This document shows, piece after piece, positions 19,670 through 30,500 of a DNA stretch of 64,000 nt (the stretch's first letter is position 1; each line of letters opens with the position of its first letter). A program made the position numbers and the translations under genes. The stretch covers positions 4,820,947 to 4,884,946 of the forward strand of contig JAMWFC010000049.1 of the NCBI GenBank assembly GCA_027475525.1, written 5' to 3'. Source of the DNA: Macrolepiota albuminosa (taxonomy: Eukaryota > Basidiomycota > Agaricomycetes > Agaricales > Agaricaceae). Below the pieces are notes generated by a model. It saw only the letters and a list, made by a program, of their open reading frames with translations, did no database searches and was not told where the DNA came from.

Positions 19670-22600
19670 CTACTGCCGTCTGTGAGTCCTGCGCCCGGGG
19701 AGGTCGTTTCCCGGGTGCCGGTGTTGGAAGTCCCGGAGTTTGTCGAGGGCGCCTTCGAGGTTTTTGCGTGGTTCCCAGGTGTCGTCTTCCGGGCCATATC
19801 CCTTCCACCGTACGAGGAAGTGGGGTCGTCCACGAATGTTCCGGGAGTCGAGGATGTCTTCAACTTCGTAGTGGTACTCGTCCTCGACCTCGACCGGGGG
19901 AGGGGGCTCGGGGCGCCGTTCGGGGAAAGGATCCGGGGGGTGTCGTTCCAGGAGGCGGACGTGGAATACCGGGTGCAGACCTTTTAGTCCCGGGGGGAGC
20001 TCGATTTTGTAGGCGTGAGATGAGACCTTCTTCAATATTTTGAACGGGCCGAGACGCTTGTGATCGAGTTTTGGGGAGGGCCGGCGGGTGCGGAGGTGTC
20101 GTCGATCTAACCATACCTTTGTCCCGGGGGCCCAGTCGGGGGTGTCTTCCCGTTTCTGGTCGGCGTGTTTCACGTAGGCCCGGTTCGCGGTGTCGATCTC
20201 TTCCCGGAGAAACTCGTGAAGGGATTGGAGATCCCGGGCGACCTTGTGGGCGGCGTGCGACGGGATGTCCCGGAGCGAGAGTGTCAGTCGAGGGTGGTAT
20301 CCCTTGTTGGCAAAGAAGGGTGATACCCCGGTGGCAGAGTGTGGCGTGTTGTTGTAGGTGAACTCAGCCAGGGGGAGCTCGGCGCGCCAGTCGTCCTGCA
20401 AGTAGTTGACGTACAGCCGGAGGTACTGCTCGAGGGACTGGTTGACCCTTTCAGTTTGGCCGTCGGTTTTGGGGTGGTAGGCGGTAGAGAGGTTAGTCTT
20501 TACTTCAAGTGCCTTACACAGGGAAGTCCAAAACTTGGACACGAAGAGGGGACCACGGTCGGAGACGATGTCGTCCGGGAGTCCATGTTTGGCGAAAACG
20601 TGCTCGAGGAACAGCCGGGCGAAGTCCGGGGCGGTATCCGTGGTGTGGCAGGGTAGGAAGATGCCCTGTTTGGTCAGCCTGCACACAACGACGAGAATAG
20701 CATCGAACCCTTCAGACTCCGGGAGTTCGACGATGTGGTCCAGGGATATGGAGGACCAGGGGCGTCGTCCGACTGGCAGGGGTTTCAGGAGTCCGTACGG
20801 TCGGTGTCGGGGGACCTTGGCCCGGAGGCAGGGCTCGCATGATCGAATGTAACGGGTTACGTCCTTCTTCAACCCTGGCCAAAAGTAAGTCCGGGAGATG
20901 AGCTGGAGGGTCTTACGTATTCCAGGATGTCCCCGGAGCTTGTGGTCGTGGTGTTGACGGAGGACGTCGTAGCGAAGTCGGGCGTGATCCGGGACGTAGA
21001 TGCGGCCGTCCCGGAGGAGGAGTTTTTCGTCGGGTGACAGGGAGAAGGCGGGGTCCCGGTCGGTTCCATCAGGGGGGTTGCGGGGGTCGTGATCGGTGAA
21101 GTACTTGTCTCGGGGGGCGCGGCGAATCTGACTCAGGGTTCCTTCCTCGTTTAAGATCAGTAGGGCATTCAAATGTTCGGGAGGGATCACCACGCGATGA
21201 TTGAACGCATTACGTTCCGCCTCGAACGATTTCTTGGGGTAGACGTCCGGGCGGCGGGTGAGGGCGTCGGGCTTGGCGCCAAGTCGTCCCGGGCAGTACT
21301 GTATCGTGAAGTCGTATTCCGAGAGGATCTCGGACCATCGGGCCTGTCGTCGACTAAGCTGCTTGGTCGTGGTGAAGTACTGCAGGTTGTTGTGATCCGA
21401 GTAGACCTGAATCCGGTGTCGGGCTCCCTCGAGGTAGGCTCGCCACTGCTTGAAGGCTTCGACGATGGCGAGAAGTTCCTTGTCGTAGATGTCGTAGTTG
21501 AGCTCGGCGTCGATCATGGACCGGGTGTAGAAGGCGACTGGCCGGGGCTCCCCGCCGTCAGGTTCCATCTGCGAGAGGATCCCGGCGATGGCGTAGTCGG
21601 AGGCGTCACATTCCAGGATGATCGGGAGGGCCGGGTCGTAGTGCCGGAGTACCGGGGCGACTGTGAAAGCCTCCTTGAGCAAGTTAAAGACGCTCTGGCA
21701 CTTACTGTCCCAGTTCCAGGCGATGTCCTTGCGCGTGAGCCGGTTGAGGGGTTTCGTGATCCCGGAGTAGTTGTCTATAAACCTCCGGTAGAAGTTAGCG
21801 AAACCCAGGAAGGACTGTACTTCCTTGACGTTCCGGGGCTGCGGCCAGTTGACGATGGCCTCGACCTTGTGGGGGTCCATGCGAACGCCATTCGGGGATA
21901 CTATGACGCCAAGGTACTCAACCTCTTCCGTATGGAATGAACACTTCTCGGGCTTGGCGTGGAGATTGTGCTCCCGGAGGCGTTCGAGGACTTGCCGGAC
22001 GTGCTTCTGGTGATCCTCCTTCGAGTCGGAATAGATGAGGATGTCGTCCAGGTAGACTATCACGAAGACGTCGCTCATGTCGTGGAAGATGTCGTTCATG
22101 AAGTATTGGAACGTGGCGGGGGAGTTAGTCATTCCGAAAGGCATTACTAGGTACTCAAACAGACCATACCGCGTGTGGAACGCGGTTTTCCACTCGTGTC
22201 CCGGGACGATGCGGACGTTGTTGTAACCGGAGCGGAGGTCGATCTTCGTGTAGACCTTGGCACTGCGGAGTCGATCGACCAGATCGCCGATGAGCGGGAG
22301 CGGGTAGCGGTTCTTCTTGGTGATCTTGTTGAGTCCCCGGTAGTCGACACAGAGTCGGAGCGAGCTGTCCTTCTTCTTGGCGAATAGAACCGGGGCTCCG
22401 GCGGCGGAGGCGGAGGGTCGGATGAATCCCTTACCGAGCATTTCGTCGAGGTAGTCCTTGAGAGCCCGGAGTTCGACCTCCGACATGTTGTAGACCTTGC
22501 CGAAAGGGGGGGTGGCTCCTTCCTCGAGGTCGATGGTGTGATCATAGGGGCGGTGAGGGGGGATCTCCTTGGCGTCTCCTTCGGAGAATACGTCAGCGAA

Positions 22601-22741
22601 CTCGTGATACTCCGGGGGAACTACTTCTCGGAGGATTTGCTCCTCGGTTTTCTGTTCCGGGGGAATGGCGTCCCCTCGTAGGTGTTCTTCCGGGAGAGAA
22701 GGCGAGGTGTGCAGCTGAAACGTGGGAGTCCCATCCCTCAT
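19670..22741 (-). CDS. Element C reverse transcriptase, RNase H, integrase, chromodomain
   Basis: 1023 residues in one open frame. RT has [17 protein letters not shown] and [10 protein letters not shown] (about residue 228). RNase H starts [13 protein letters not shown] (about 377). The integrase has an HHCC finger (GHPGIRKTL...CEPCLRAK, about 595-625) and triad [20 protein letters not shown] and [12 protein letters not shown]-terminal chromodomain carries [11 protein letters not shown] and [17 protein letters not shown] (about 955-1005). All catalytic residues are present. The frame is disconnected from the protease by the 77-bp duplication at 22703-22856, so the apparent start at 22741 lies in the second repeat unit and is not natural. 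Confidence 0.92.
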   Translation of the reverse strand: MRDGTPTFQLHTSPSLPEEHLRGDAIPPEQKTEEQILREVVPPEYHEFADVFSEGDAKEIPPHRPYDHTIDLEEGATPPFGKVYNMSEVELRALKDYLDEMLGKGFIRPSASAAGAPVLFAKKKDSSLRLCVDYRGLNKITKKNRYPLPLIGDLVDRLRSAKVYTKIDLRSGYNNVRIVPGHEWKTAFHTRYGLFEYLVMPFGMTNSPATFQYFMNDIFHDMSDVFVIVYLDDILIYSDSKEDHQKHVRQVLERLREHNLHAKPEKCSFHTEEVEYLGVIVSPNGVRMDPHKVEAIVNWPQPRNVKEVQSFLGFANFYRRFIDNYSGITKPLNRLTRKDIAWNWDSKCQSVFNLLKEAFTVAPVLRHYDPALPIILECDASDYAIAGILSQMEPDGGEPRPVAFYTRSMIDAELNYDIYDKELLAIVEAFKQWRAYLEGARHRIQVYSDHNNLQYFTTTKQLSRRQARWSEILSEYDFTIQYCPGRLGAKPDALTRRPDVYPKKSFEAERNAFNHRVVIPPEHLNALLILNEEGTLSQIRRAPRDKYFTDHDPRNPPDGTDRDPAFSLSPDEKLLLRDGRIYVPDHARLRYDVLRQHHDHKLRGHPGIRKTLQLISRTYFWPGLKKDVTRYIRSCEPCLRAKVPRHRPYGLLKPLPVGRRPWSSISLDHIVELPESEGFDAILVVVCRLTKQGIFLPCHTTDTAPDFARLFLEHVFAKHGLPDDIVSDRGPLFVSKFWTSLCKALEVKTNLSTAYHPKTDGQTERVNQSLEQYLRLYVNYLQDDWRAELPLAEFTYNNTPHSATGVSPFFANKGYHPRLTLSLRDIPSHAAHKVARDLQSLHEFLREEIDTANRAYVKHADQKREDTPDWAPGTKVWLDRRHLRTRRPSPKLDHKRLGPFKILKKVSSHAYKIELPPGLKGLHPVFHVRLLERHPPDPFPERRPEPPPPVEVEDEYHYEVEDILDSRNIRGRPHFLVRWKGYGPEDDTWEPRKNLEGALDKLRDFQHRHPGNDLPGRRTHRRQ

Positions 22742-22856
22742 GAGGCGGGCAAAGGGGACGGCCCCAATGATCCTAATGTCGAGGTGTGCAGCTGAAACGT
22801 GGGAGTCCCATCCCTCATGAGGCGGGCAAAGGGGGCGGCCCCAATGATCTTGATGT
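22703..22856. repeat. 77-bp tandem duplication in the pol of C
   Basis: Two adjacent copies (22703-22779 and 22780-22856) of a unit encoding [13 protein letters not shown], nearly identical. 77 is not a multiple of 3, so the duplication shifts the frame between protease and RT. It looks like a recent replication-slippage lesion. Confidence 0.85.
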
Positions 22857-24147
22857 CGAGTGCGCTCGGGTCGATCGGGGTTGCGGAAGCATCGGCCGGA
22901 GCGGGTGTGACGCGTGTCTGAGACCGGCAGGGGTAGTTCGGCCCTTTGTACTTGTTCCGAGGAATGTTTGGGGGTCGATCAGGGGCCTTGAGGTCTCGGA
23001 CGGGCGTGGGTGAGGCATGCGCGGGGGGCGCGGCAGTCGTCCCGGGGGTGTCGGGCGTCGGGTCGCCTCCTAGGGCTCGGAGGTGCACGGCGGTCGAGGG
23101 GTGGTCTTCGGGTCCCGGGAAGGTCATGGTGAGCGTCCTCCAATCGATGTCGGGGTTCGTGTCGCGCAGCCAGGGCAGCCCCAGCACCATCGGGGTCGAG
23201 TCGTGAAGTCGCGTGACCAGGAAGTCGGAAGTGAACTCGTAGTTGTTGTCCAGGGTCACGCGTCCCGAGTGAGACCTTTTGATGGGGCCGGAGGAGGAGG
23301 GGGTGCCGTCGAGGCGTTGCAGGCGGAGGGGCTGGTCGAGGGAGTCGTGGGGGAGGTCGAGGGCGTCGCTGATGAAAACCCCGGTGGCTCCGCTGTCGAT
23401 AAGGGCCGATATCGGTCCCGGGGTGCCGTCCAGCCTGGCATTGATGACGAAGGATCGGGACGAACGAGACTGGAGTCCGGGGGGTGGTGGGGGCTCGTCC
23501 GGGGGGTCCTTCGGGGTCGGATCTGAGGAGTGGGGAATGTCGAAGGGGAGTTGCTGGTCATCGGGGGTCGGGTCCCGGGTCAGGCGAAGGGTGAGGTGTC
23601 GCCAATCGATGCGGGGGTTAGTGTCCCGGAGCTACGGGAGTCCTAAGACCAGGGGTGCGGAAGGGTGAAGTTTTGTTATCAACATCCGGAGGCTGTGAGT
23701 CTGTCCGTTGGCGAAGGTAACGGGCATACGCACGAAGTGGGTGATGTCCCCCGCCGTAGAGGCGTCTCCGTCAAAGAGGCAGAGTCGTACCGGGACCGGG
23801 AGTCGCTGGGCGGGTTCCGGGGCGAAGGTAGACCATGCTTCATCGATGAAGTTGTCGGTGGCGCCACTGTCGACGAGGGTGTTGAGGGGAGTTCCGGAGG
23901 GGGTGAGGCGGGTTTTGAGGAGGAGGGAGTGCGAAGAGTGGGAGGGTAGGTAAGCCGTGAGGGTGTCCTGTATGAGTGTCGTAGAGCGAAGGTGTGAGAC
24001 CGGGGCGGAGAAGACGTCGGGGTCGATTCCGCGATTTAGGGCGTCTTCCGGGTCTAAATCGCCGGGTCGTTTTCCGAATACTCGTAGGTGGCGTCCTCCC
24101 CTTCGAAGGTCCAGGTGGCACGTCCCATGACCTGTCGTTTGGGGCAC
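22738..24147 (-). pseudogene. Element C protease region with two tandem aspartic protease domains
   Basis: One minus-strand frame holds two retropepsin-like domains. The first has LVDSGATDNFID (Asp codon 23869-23871) and ends LVLGLP-stop-LRDTNPRIDW, where TAG at 23632-23634 replaces the Trp codon seen in the second copy. The second has LIDSGATGVFISDALDL (Asp at 23395-23397) and ends MVLGLPWLRDTNPDIDW. The active sites are 158 codons apart and the domains are clearly diverged, so the duplication is old. The frame overlaps the gag end by -1. It terminates at 22738 because of the 77-bp duplication. Confidence 0.78.
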
Positions 24148-26780
24148 TCGGAGATGAAATGATCTTTCTCACCACAGAGTATGCAGACGCCCTCCCTTCT
24201 CCGTCGTTCCTGCACATCCGTCGGGACCTCGATCCAGGGTCGTCCCTTCTTTTGAAGCCGGTTGGCTCGGAGGGCCTCCTCGTCCCGTTCGTCGTCGAAG
24301 TCGAAGTCTTCGGGGTCTCCCGGGGGTTCCTCGGGGCTTGGCGCGTCGCCCGGGTCTTGGGTGGCCACGGCGGCGTTGAGCTGGGCCTGGGGGCGGGTGC
24401 CGCTGCCGGGGTTAGCATTGGGCGGGCCGCGACTCACCGGGGGTCGGCCGCCAGGGAACGCGGGGGGACCGGGGTTTCGACCTTGGGGGTTGGGAGCTTT
24501 GCCGGAGGGCCAAGGGGGTCCTCCTCTAGGGTTCCAGGGGGGTCGGGAGTTCGAATACTCGCTGCGGTCTTCCCAGTAGCGCTGGTCGATCTGCATGACG
24601 AGGGCCTTGTATCCGTCGTAGGAGGGTTGTTTCGGGGCGAGTCGGAGGACATCCTTGATACGTTGTGGGAGGGCGCGGCGGAGGGCGTACCGGAGGGCGC
24701 TGTAATTCCAACCTGTCTCGTAAGCTTCCTTTTCAAAACGTACGATGAAGGTAGTGAAACGTTCTTCAGAGCGCATCCGGAGGTTGAAGAGGTTGTCCTC
24801 GGCCTCGGCCACGGTGTCGTATATCCCGAATTTCCCGGAGAACTCGTCGACGAAGGCTTGCCATTGAGCGAGTGCCGGGTTGTTGGGGTCGAACTGGATG
24901 AGGGCCGTGTAGTGATCGAAGGCGATCCCCTGGAGGTACGACGCGGCAAAGGCCACCCGGGAGCTGTCAACCTGAAACGTGAGCGGCTTTGCCTGAAACG
25001 TGTTAAGACACTGGGTGAGGAAGGTACGCCATTTCCGGGGGTCCCGGCCCGTGAACGCATCAGGTTTCTGAATGTCTAGACGTCCTTCGCGGGCGAGGGC
25101 GTCGCGAGCGTCGTCCGATCCGGCAGTGTTGCGGGGAGGGGGGCCAGCATTGTAATAGTAGTAATAGTGATTACCCCCCCCTCCTTGAGGAGGAAAAGCA
25201 CCAAGGGCGGGGCCCCACCCGCCGGGAGGTCCTCCTCCGGGTGGCTCACCTGGGGGTCCACGCCCGGGAGGCCCGTTGTCCCAAGGGGGTTCGTTCCTAC
25301 CAGGAGGGGGCCCGGGTCTCCACGCAGGGAGTGGCGGAGGTGGAGGGCCTGGGGGTCGTCCTCGGGGTTCGGCTGGAGGTGGCGGAGGCGGTCGGGGAGG
25401 GTTTGGTGGGGTTGGGTCGATCGGAGGGGGGTTAGGTGCTGGGTCGGGTGCCGGGTTGCGCGGGGGACGTTCAATCCGGGAGGGTCGGGCTTGCATCGGG
25501 GGTCGCGGGGGGTTCCGTAGGTCGAAGTGGGGTGGCGGATCGCGGCGGAAGTTGCGTTCCGGAGGGACCGGGGCGGACGTGGCGGGCGGTGCTGGTGCCG
25601 GGGCGGGCGCGGGCGCGGGACGTTGTTCGTTGTTGTCGCGCGTGAGCTCGTCAATGTAGCATAGCGTGTCGTCCGTACTAGGGGTGTCCACCCGGGCTCT
25701 ACCGGGGTTCGTCGGGGCCGGGGGTCGGGCGTTGTCTGTTCGCGGGAGGGGTTCCAGGGGTCTTTGAGGCTGTCCCCAGGTCTCGAAAGTACTAGGAACG
25801 GAGTTAGCCCTGCGGCGAGTTGACAAGCCTACCGTGCGAGCAGCGGGTTGATCAAAGAGGCCTCCCGTCGGGTTGAGGGACCGTAGTATGGCTGAGGCGT
25901 TCTGCCGTTCTTCCCGTTGCCGTTGCTCCGGAGTGGGGACCGTGGGATTTGCCGGGACTGCTGGGGCCGGTTCCGGGGGTTCCCGTCGAATGTGAATCGA
26001 GCGACCTGGGTCCGCGGGGTCGTTGAGGGGTCGAGGGGAGGGGGACGCGTGGACTTCGTCGAGCAGTTGCTGTAATTCTTCCCGGAGGATCGTGTTGCGC
26101 CTATACTTTACCATGGTTTGCTCCGGGAGTTCTCCTCGCATGAGGCGATCCCCGAATTCGACCAGGCAGTGAGCCCATTCCTCCGGAGTGCCTTCGAAGT
26201 CGTCGTGCCCGAATTCCACGAGCAGCGTCCTCGTCCGTTGCGCGAAGTCCTCCGGTGAGATCCTGAGGGAGCGGAGTATCTCGTCCCGTTGCCGTTCATA
26301 CTCCTCGAGGCGTCGTCGTCCCATTGGCGAGGGAGGGGTTCGAGCGGGTGGAGCGGCGGCCGGGTGATGACGAGGGGGGTAGTCGGGGTAGGGGGGTCCT
26401 CGGGGTTCTCGGGGTTGGGGGACGGGGCGCTGGTAACCGTAGTAGGGGGTGGGTGCAAAGGGGCCCTCGCTGGGGGGAATCGGGCGAGGTCCACTGGTTA
26501 CAGGTGGGGTCTCCGGCAGGCCCCCGGGGATGCTCCGGTACGAGGGGACCTCCACGGGTCGCGCCATGGCTAAATTGGGCGGGGGGGCCCAGCTGGCTGA
26601 GGGCCCCAGGTCGTAGAGGGACGGGTCGGGGGCCCAGTGGCGGTGGAGGTATGGAGGTTCGTACGGGAGAGGTGGGTAGACGGGGCGGGGGGTCTGCGCG
26701 GAGTAGTGGTCGGGTATCGGGCGTCCGTAAGGGTCGGTCTGGTACCCGGTGGGGTAGTAAGTGTGAGTATACGTAGCCAT
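24054..26780 (-). CDS. Element C Gag
   Basis: About 908 residues, starting at ATG 26780 (MATYTHTYYPTG) shortly after the LTR. A long Pro/Arg/Gly-rich N-terminal half (many PPP and RPP runs) precedes a helical capsid domain (KPDAFTGRDPRKWRTFLTQC, FAASYLQGIAFDHY, and SGKFGIYD...EAEDNLFNLRM). A canonical CCHC zinc knuckle CILCGEKDHFISECP (about 24139-24189) follows. The frame ends SENDPAI, TAG, overlapping the protease frame in -1. No perfect slippery heptamer was recognised at the overlap. Confidence 0.9.
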   Translation of the reverse strand: MATYTHTYYPTGYQTDPYGRPIPDHYSAQTPRPVYPPLPYEPPYLHRHWAPDPSLYDLGPSASWAPPPNLAMARPVEVPSYRSIPGGLPETPPVTSGPRPIPPSEGPFAPTPYYGYQRPVPQPREPRGPPYPDYPPRHHPAAAPPARTPPSPMGRRRLEEYERQRDEILRSLRISPEDFAQRTRTLLVEFGHDDFEGTPEEWAHCLVEFGDRLMRGELPEQTMVKYRRNTILREELQQLLDEVHASPSPRPLNDPADPGRSIHIRREPPEPAPAVPANPTVPTPEQRQREERQNASAILRSLNPTGGLFDQPAARTVGLSTRRRANSVPSTFETWGQPQRPLEPLPRTDNARPPAPTNPGRARVDTPSTDDTLCYIDELTRDNNEQRPAPAPAPAPAPPATSAPVPPERNFRRDPPPHFDLRNPPRPPMQARPSRIERPPRNPAPDPAPNPPPIDPTPPNPPRPPPPPPAEPRGRPPGPPPPPLPAWRPGPPPGRNEPPWDNGPPGRGPPGEPPGGGPPGGWGPALGAFPPQGGGGNHYYYYYNAGPPPRNTAGSDDARDALAREGRLDIQKPDAFTGRDPRKWRTFLTQCLNTFQAKPLTFQVDSSRVAFAASYLQGIAFDHYTALIQFDPNNPALAQWQAFVDEFSGKFGIYDTVAEAEDNLFNLRMRSEERFTTFIVRFEKEAYETGWNYSALRYALRRALPQRIKDVLRLAPKQPSYDGYKALVMQIDQRYWEDRSEYSNSRPPWNPRGGPPWPSGKAPNPQGRNPGPPAFPGGRPPVSRGPPNANPGSGTRPQAQLNAAVATQDPGDAPSPEEPPGDPEDFDFDDERDEEALRANRLQKKGRPWIEVPTDVQERRRREGVCILCGEKDHFISECPKRQVMGRATWTFEGEDATYEYSENDPAI

Positions 26781-26800
26781 CAAGAACGGTGTAAGGAAGG

Positions 26801-26813
26801 AGTCTTGATATTA
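26801..26813 (-). promoter_or_regulatory. Self-priming primer-binding site of C
   Basis: Directly after the 5' LTR the minus strand reads TAATATCAAGACT. This is the perfect 13-nt reverse complement of AGTCTTGATATTA inside the LTR (27184-27196 on the plus strand, same place in the 3' LTR). In the LTR that motif lies about 30 bp downstream of a TATA-like CTTATAG, so it would be the 5' end of the transcript. This is the self-priming arrangement known from Tf1/sushi-type chromoviruses. The solo LTR at 53773 retains the motif. Confidence 0.75.
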
Positions 26814-27554
26814 TGTCAGGTTCCGCTGAATCGGGGGCTTTCCGGGAAAGCGACGCCCTTACGATGCGGACTTGATCTACGGATACTCGGGTGTCTGGAA
26901 CTCCGGGGCTAGGACTCCGGGGTTCAAGACAAGGACAGGGGTAATCCCGGGAGAGGGGACTAGAGTCCGGGGGTTTTGGATGAGAGTGGCTGGGAGTTAG
27001 AGGGGGTCGAGTCGTGAACCGGAGGTTCTAAGACGAGACCAAGTTAGTAATTTAAGAGTCGCGAAGTGCGTACCAAACTTATAGCACGCGAATACCAAGG
27101 CGTGCCAGTCGAAGCGTACCAAACGAGGCGTACCAGTCAAACAGAGGGCACGCAATATCCAAAGTAACAGTATGCAAAGTATGTAATATCAAGACTAGTG
27201 AATACAACGAGGAACTACGCTATAAGTACTACGGGACCCGGTCTCGGGGCTCCGGGGTGTCTGGGATGGGCTCCGGGGGTTATTGAGTAGCGGCAGGGGC
27301 TGTATACCGGGATCGCGCGTGTGGGGCGCGCGATCAATTGGCGCGGAGGGAGCTATGATGCGTAATAGCCGGGAATGGGCCGCGTGATCCGGTCGTTGAT
27401 CGGGGCTGGTGGCGGCTGATGGCGGTCCTTGATGCGCGTGATGGCGGTGTCGGCGGTCGTGATGGCGGGGCGTGTCCTGTGGGGTCGTAGGGAGGGTCCC
27501 GGATGGTGTTCCGGGGGTGTCCCGGGGTGGGCCCGGAGGGGAGGGGTCGTGACA
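26814..27554 (-). repeat. 5' LTR of element C
   Basis: 741 bp, partner of 16793-17533, flanked by gagag at 27555-27559. It contains the putative TATA-like box and transcript start used for self-priming. Confidence 0.95.
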
Positions 27555-30500
27555 GAGAGCCCCCAGGCTCCCGGAATGGATCGGCAGTCGCGTCGTCCAT
27601 GTCGTAGTCAAGGAGTTCATCCTCGGGTGCAGGCGCGTAAGAAGTACCCGAAGGCCCTGCTACTGGCAGGGAATCGTCATAGTCCCGGAGGGGGGACAGT
27701 GTGAGATTGGGGTCAACGGTCGACCCCGGGACAGGTGGTTGGGGATCAGGCAGATCCCCGGTGTCGGACGGGTACTGGCGTGTCCAGATTTCGCGGGCAT
27801 GAATGTCTTGCCCGATAGAGAGGTACATCCCCTTGGCGAGCGCGTCGTCGTATGCACGACGACTGTCCTGCTGCTGGAGCATCAGGCGTTGGCGGTCGCC
27901 AATGGTGGCCTCGCGCCACCCATCCCACTGCGGGATGGACTGGGGTGTACCGTAGTGGTCGAGGCGTTGTAGCCTCTCGTCGTCGATAGCAGCCGCCTTG
28001 TTGTAGAGCCGGCTGTCGCTGAAGAATAGATGGGCCAAGTAGGTGACCCCATAAGTGTACGCGTGGTCAGCCCAGCTGACCGGAATTTGATTGTGAAGAA
28101 GGACGCGTAACGCGTCCGAAGTGGTGAATACGGAAGCTGACGCTTCCGGGATGTCCACAGCCCGAACCTCGAAGGTAGGGTCGTCGGCGTGGAGAGGCTC
28201 GAAGGCTTGCCCCGTGGCCGCCTCGTACTCAGCCATGGCCTCTTTGTAGAGGCCTGGCCTGGCGAAGACGTAGGCCAGGTACTTGTATACCGTGGCCTTG
28301 GAGGGGCGGCTGGCGCTGAGGGCGCGTACAAGCGCAAACCCAAAGAGGCTGCGCCAATGAATGCGCATGGCTCGGTCCATGGCCAGACCGGTCCACACGT
28401 TGGACGTCCCAGGGCGTCCATAGAGGAGGGCATATGAGCCCAGGTAGTCCAAAGCAAATGGTTGCTTTGGATCAGGAGGGTTAAGGCCGACGAAGGCGAT
28501 TTTCCCTCCCTCTTTGCGGCGATAGAGCCGCGATGGCACAATCATTCGCGGGATATTCTCCCGCTCCTCTGGACTCGCGAAGGGTACCGCAATAGTCCTA
28601 TACTCGACCTCGTCGAGTAAATGAGACATAGCTCTGTCTCGGGCCGTAGGGTGGCAGTTGAGCGCCACCTGCTTGAATTCGTTGAGCAAGAGGTAGCCCA
28701 ACTGATGCTGACAAAGCGGCATAAACTGGTTGTTAACCAGTGCGTGAAGTCTGCGGACTTCTCAAGGACTGCGGGGAAACCCGCGAGGTGCAACTTGGTA
28801 CACCTTACTGTTGTGGGGCGTCGCGGCGGCGTTGTCCTGTTTATCGTCCTCGAAGGACCTGGCTGCGCGGGCTTCTTGCCCAACGAAGATGGTATTGGTC
28901 ATTGGCGACCAATAGAATTGGGAAGCCAACCCCGCGCCAAAGAATGAGTTCTGGTGCTCAATAGTGTGATCACGGTAGATCACCACACCGAGCGCATCAG
29001 GGATGCGCCCGGTTTCGTCCTCAAGGAGGGCGGCCCCTCGTTTGGCGCTGTTCTGCGCCCGACGCTCCATCTTGGCTCGTCGATTGCTGTTGCACCGTTC
29101 GCGCGCCATACGCTGTGCCGCCGTCTTGTGCGGCACTGGGGATTCCATACAAGCCTCTTCAGGCTCCTCATACCAATCGTCGTCGGAGGGAGGGGAAGGC
29201 AGCCTCTCTGGCTCCGACTTCTCAGATCGTGGGTCCATTGCCCACACACACCGCGGGAGTTGGGCTGGCAGGCCCTCTACCAGTATAGCGGGTAAAAAGG
29301 GGATGTTAGCCCCTGGGGCCCCTTTCGGGGCATCCTCGGGGAAGTGCACGTTGACGTAGGCGCGCCCTTCCGGTTGCTTACCCCGACGATCCTTTCGGGG
29401 TTGTGAGGCCTTGGCCTCAATGGGGCGTGTGCTCACGCCCCTGGAACTCTGCTCCCCAGAGTACGTGGTGGATACCACGGATACTGGTCGCGAAGACGCG
29501 ACCTCAGACGCGCCGCTGGCGAGGCGCTGGATAAGCCGGGGGGCGGCTGGAGCAGGAACATCTTCATAGGGGAGGATGTCCCATCCTAGACCGGCCTCCC
29601 GGCCGGGGGCAGCAACGCTCGACTTAATCGAGCGGGAGGGCACGTCCTCCACTCCTTGCCGACGCGCCCTTTTGCTGGAGTCGGTGTCCCGACTTGGGGG
29701 TGTAATCTGCCGCTTACAAGCGGCCAAAATGGCAAGGAGATCAGTTTTGCGCTGAGCGCACATATGATCCATGTCGTCCATCATCCGGCAGATGAGGACG
29801 ACTGCCTCCGCATCGCAGAGGAATGACGACTCTGCGGGTACATCGTACCCGTTATCTCCCAGACGTTGGAGAAGGGTAGCCAGGACTAAGTCCTGGCTGT
29901 GAGTGGGCTCGACAGCCCGTGCTTTTCCTTTGTCGCGTCGAGGACGCGACTCTTCTTCCGAGCTGGGCTCGGATGGGTGCGGCATTTCCAGCCGCTGTAG
30001 CAAGGAGAGCTTGGCCAAGCTCTCCGTCGGCGCATCAGCCGATGAACTGATGCTCCGTTCTGTATTGAGAGTTTCTGTACTCTCACTGGCCGCGGTGGCC
30101 TGCACGAGGGATGCTTTGCGTCCCTCTAGATTGTCAATTGGTGCTGTGGTCGACAGAGAAATCGACCGGCCTCCCTTGGCTTGCGACTCATGTGAGTCGC
30201 TGTACTGGGGCATTGCGCCCCAAGCCCCCATCCAAGCCGGGGGGTACGGCATCATTACGGGCACACCACCCATCCCAGGGTAGTGTGCCGGGGCGGTAAA
30301 CTGGGGAAAAGGATGTGTCCCCAGTTGCCCTGTTGCCGGTACAGGGGCAAGCTGCCTCCATGCCGATGCTGCTTGGGGGCTGACTAGCCCCCCGTAGGCC
30401 TGTTGCTGGAATTGGCCCTCGGTGTGATGTGGCGCATAAGCGCCCGGTGCTGGTTGTTGGGGCTGATAGCCGCCCACAGGTGCATTCTGGGGCATGAAGT

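Larger units (their letters stand above)
16793..27554 (-). mobile_element. Ty3/gypsy chromovirus C, nested in D ORF3
   Basis: Minus-strand element with two 741-bp LTRs (about six transitions between them) and a perfect 5-bp duplication gagag (16788-16792, 27555-27559). Order: 5' LTR, self-complementary primer site, gag, tandem protease domains, RT-RNase H-integrase-chromodomain, antisense gene on the plus strand, polypurine tract, 3' LTR. The interior is very GC-rich, unlike D. A TAG in the first protease and a 77-bp tandem duplication before RT break the gag-pol frame, so this copy is recent but defective. Confidence 0.95.

Noticed and set aside
24054..24147. Canonical -1 frameshift heptamer at the gag/protease overlap of C
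   Set aside because: GGAAAAC occurs in the overlap, but it does not fit the X-XXY-YYZ pattern in the gag frame. The mechanism remains open.
23994..25079. Long plus-strand open frame opposite C gag (361 codons) and many similar ones in 17.9-26.8 kb
   Set aside because: They are reverse-frame shadows of GC-rich gag/pol coding sequence with Gly/Arg/Val-biased composition and no domains. Only the 17661-19407 gene has splice sites and a motif.
28189..28437. Plus-strand small genes opposite D ORF3
   Set aside because: Shadows of ORF3 with no independent support.
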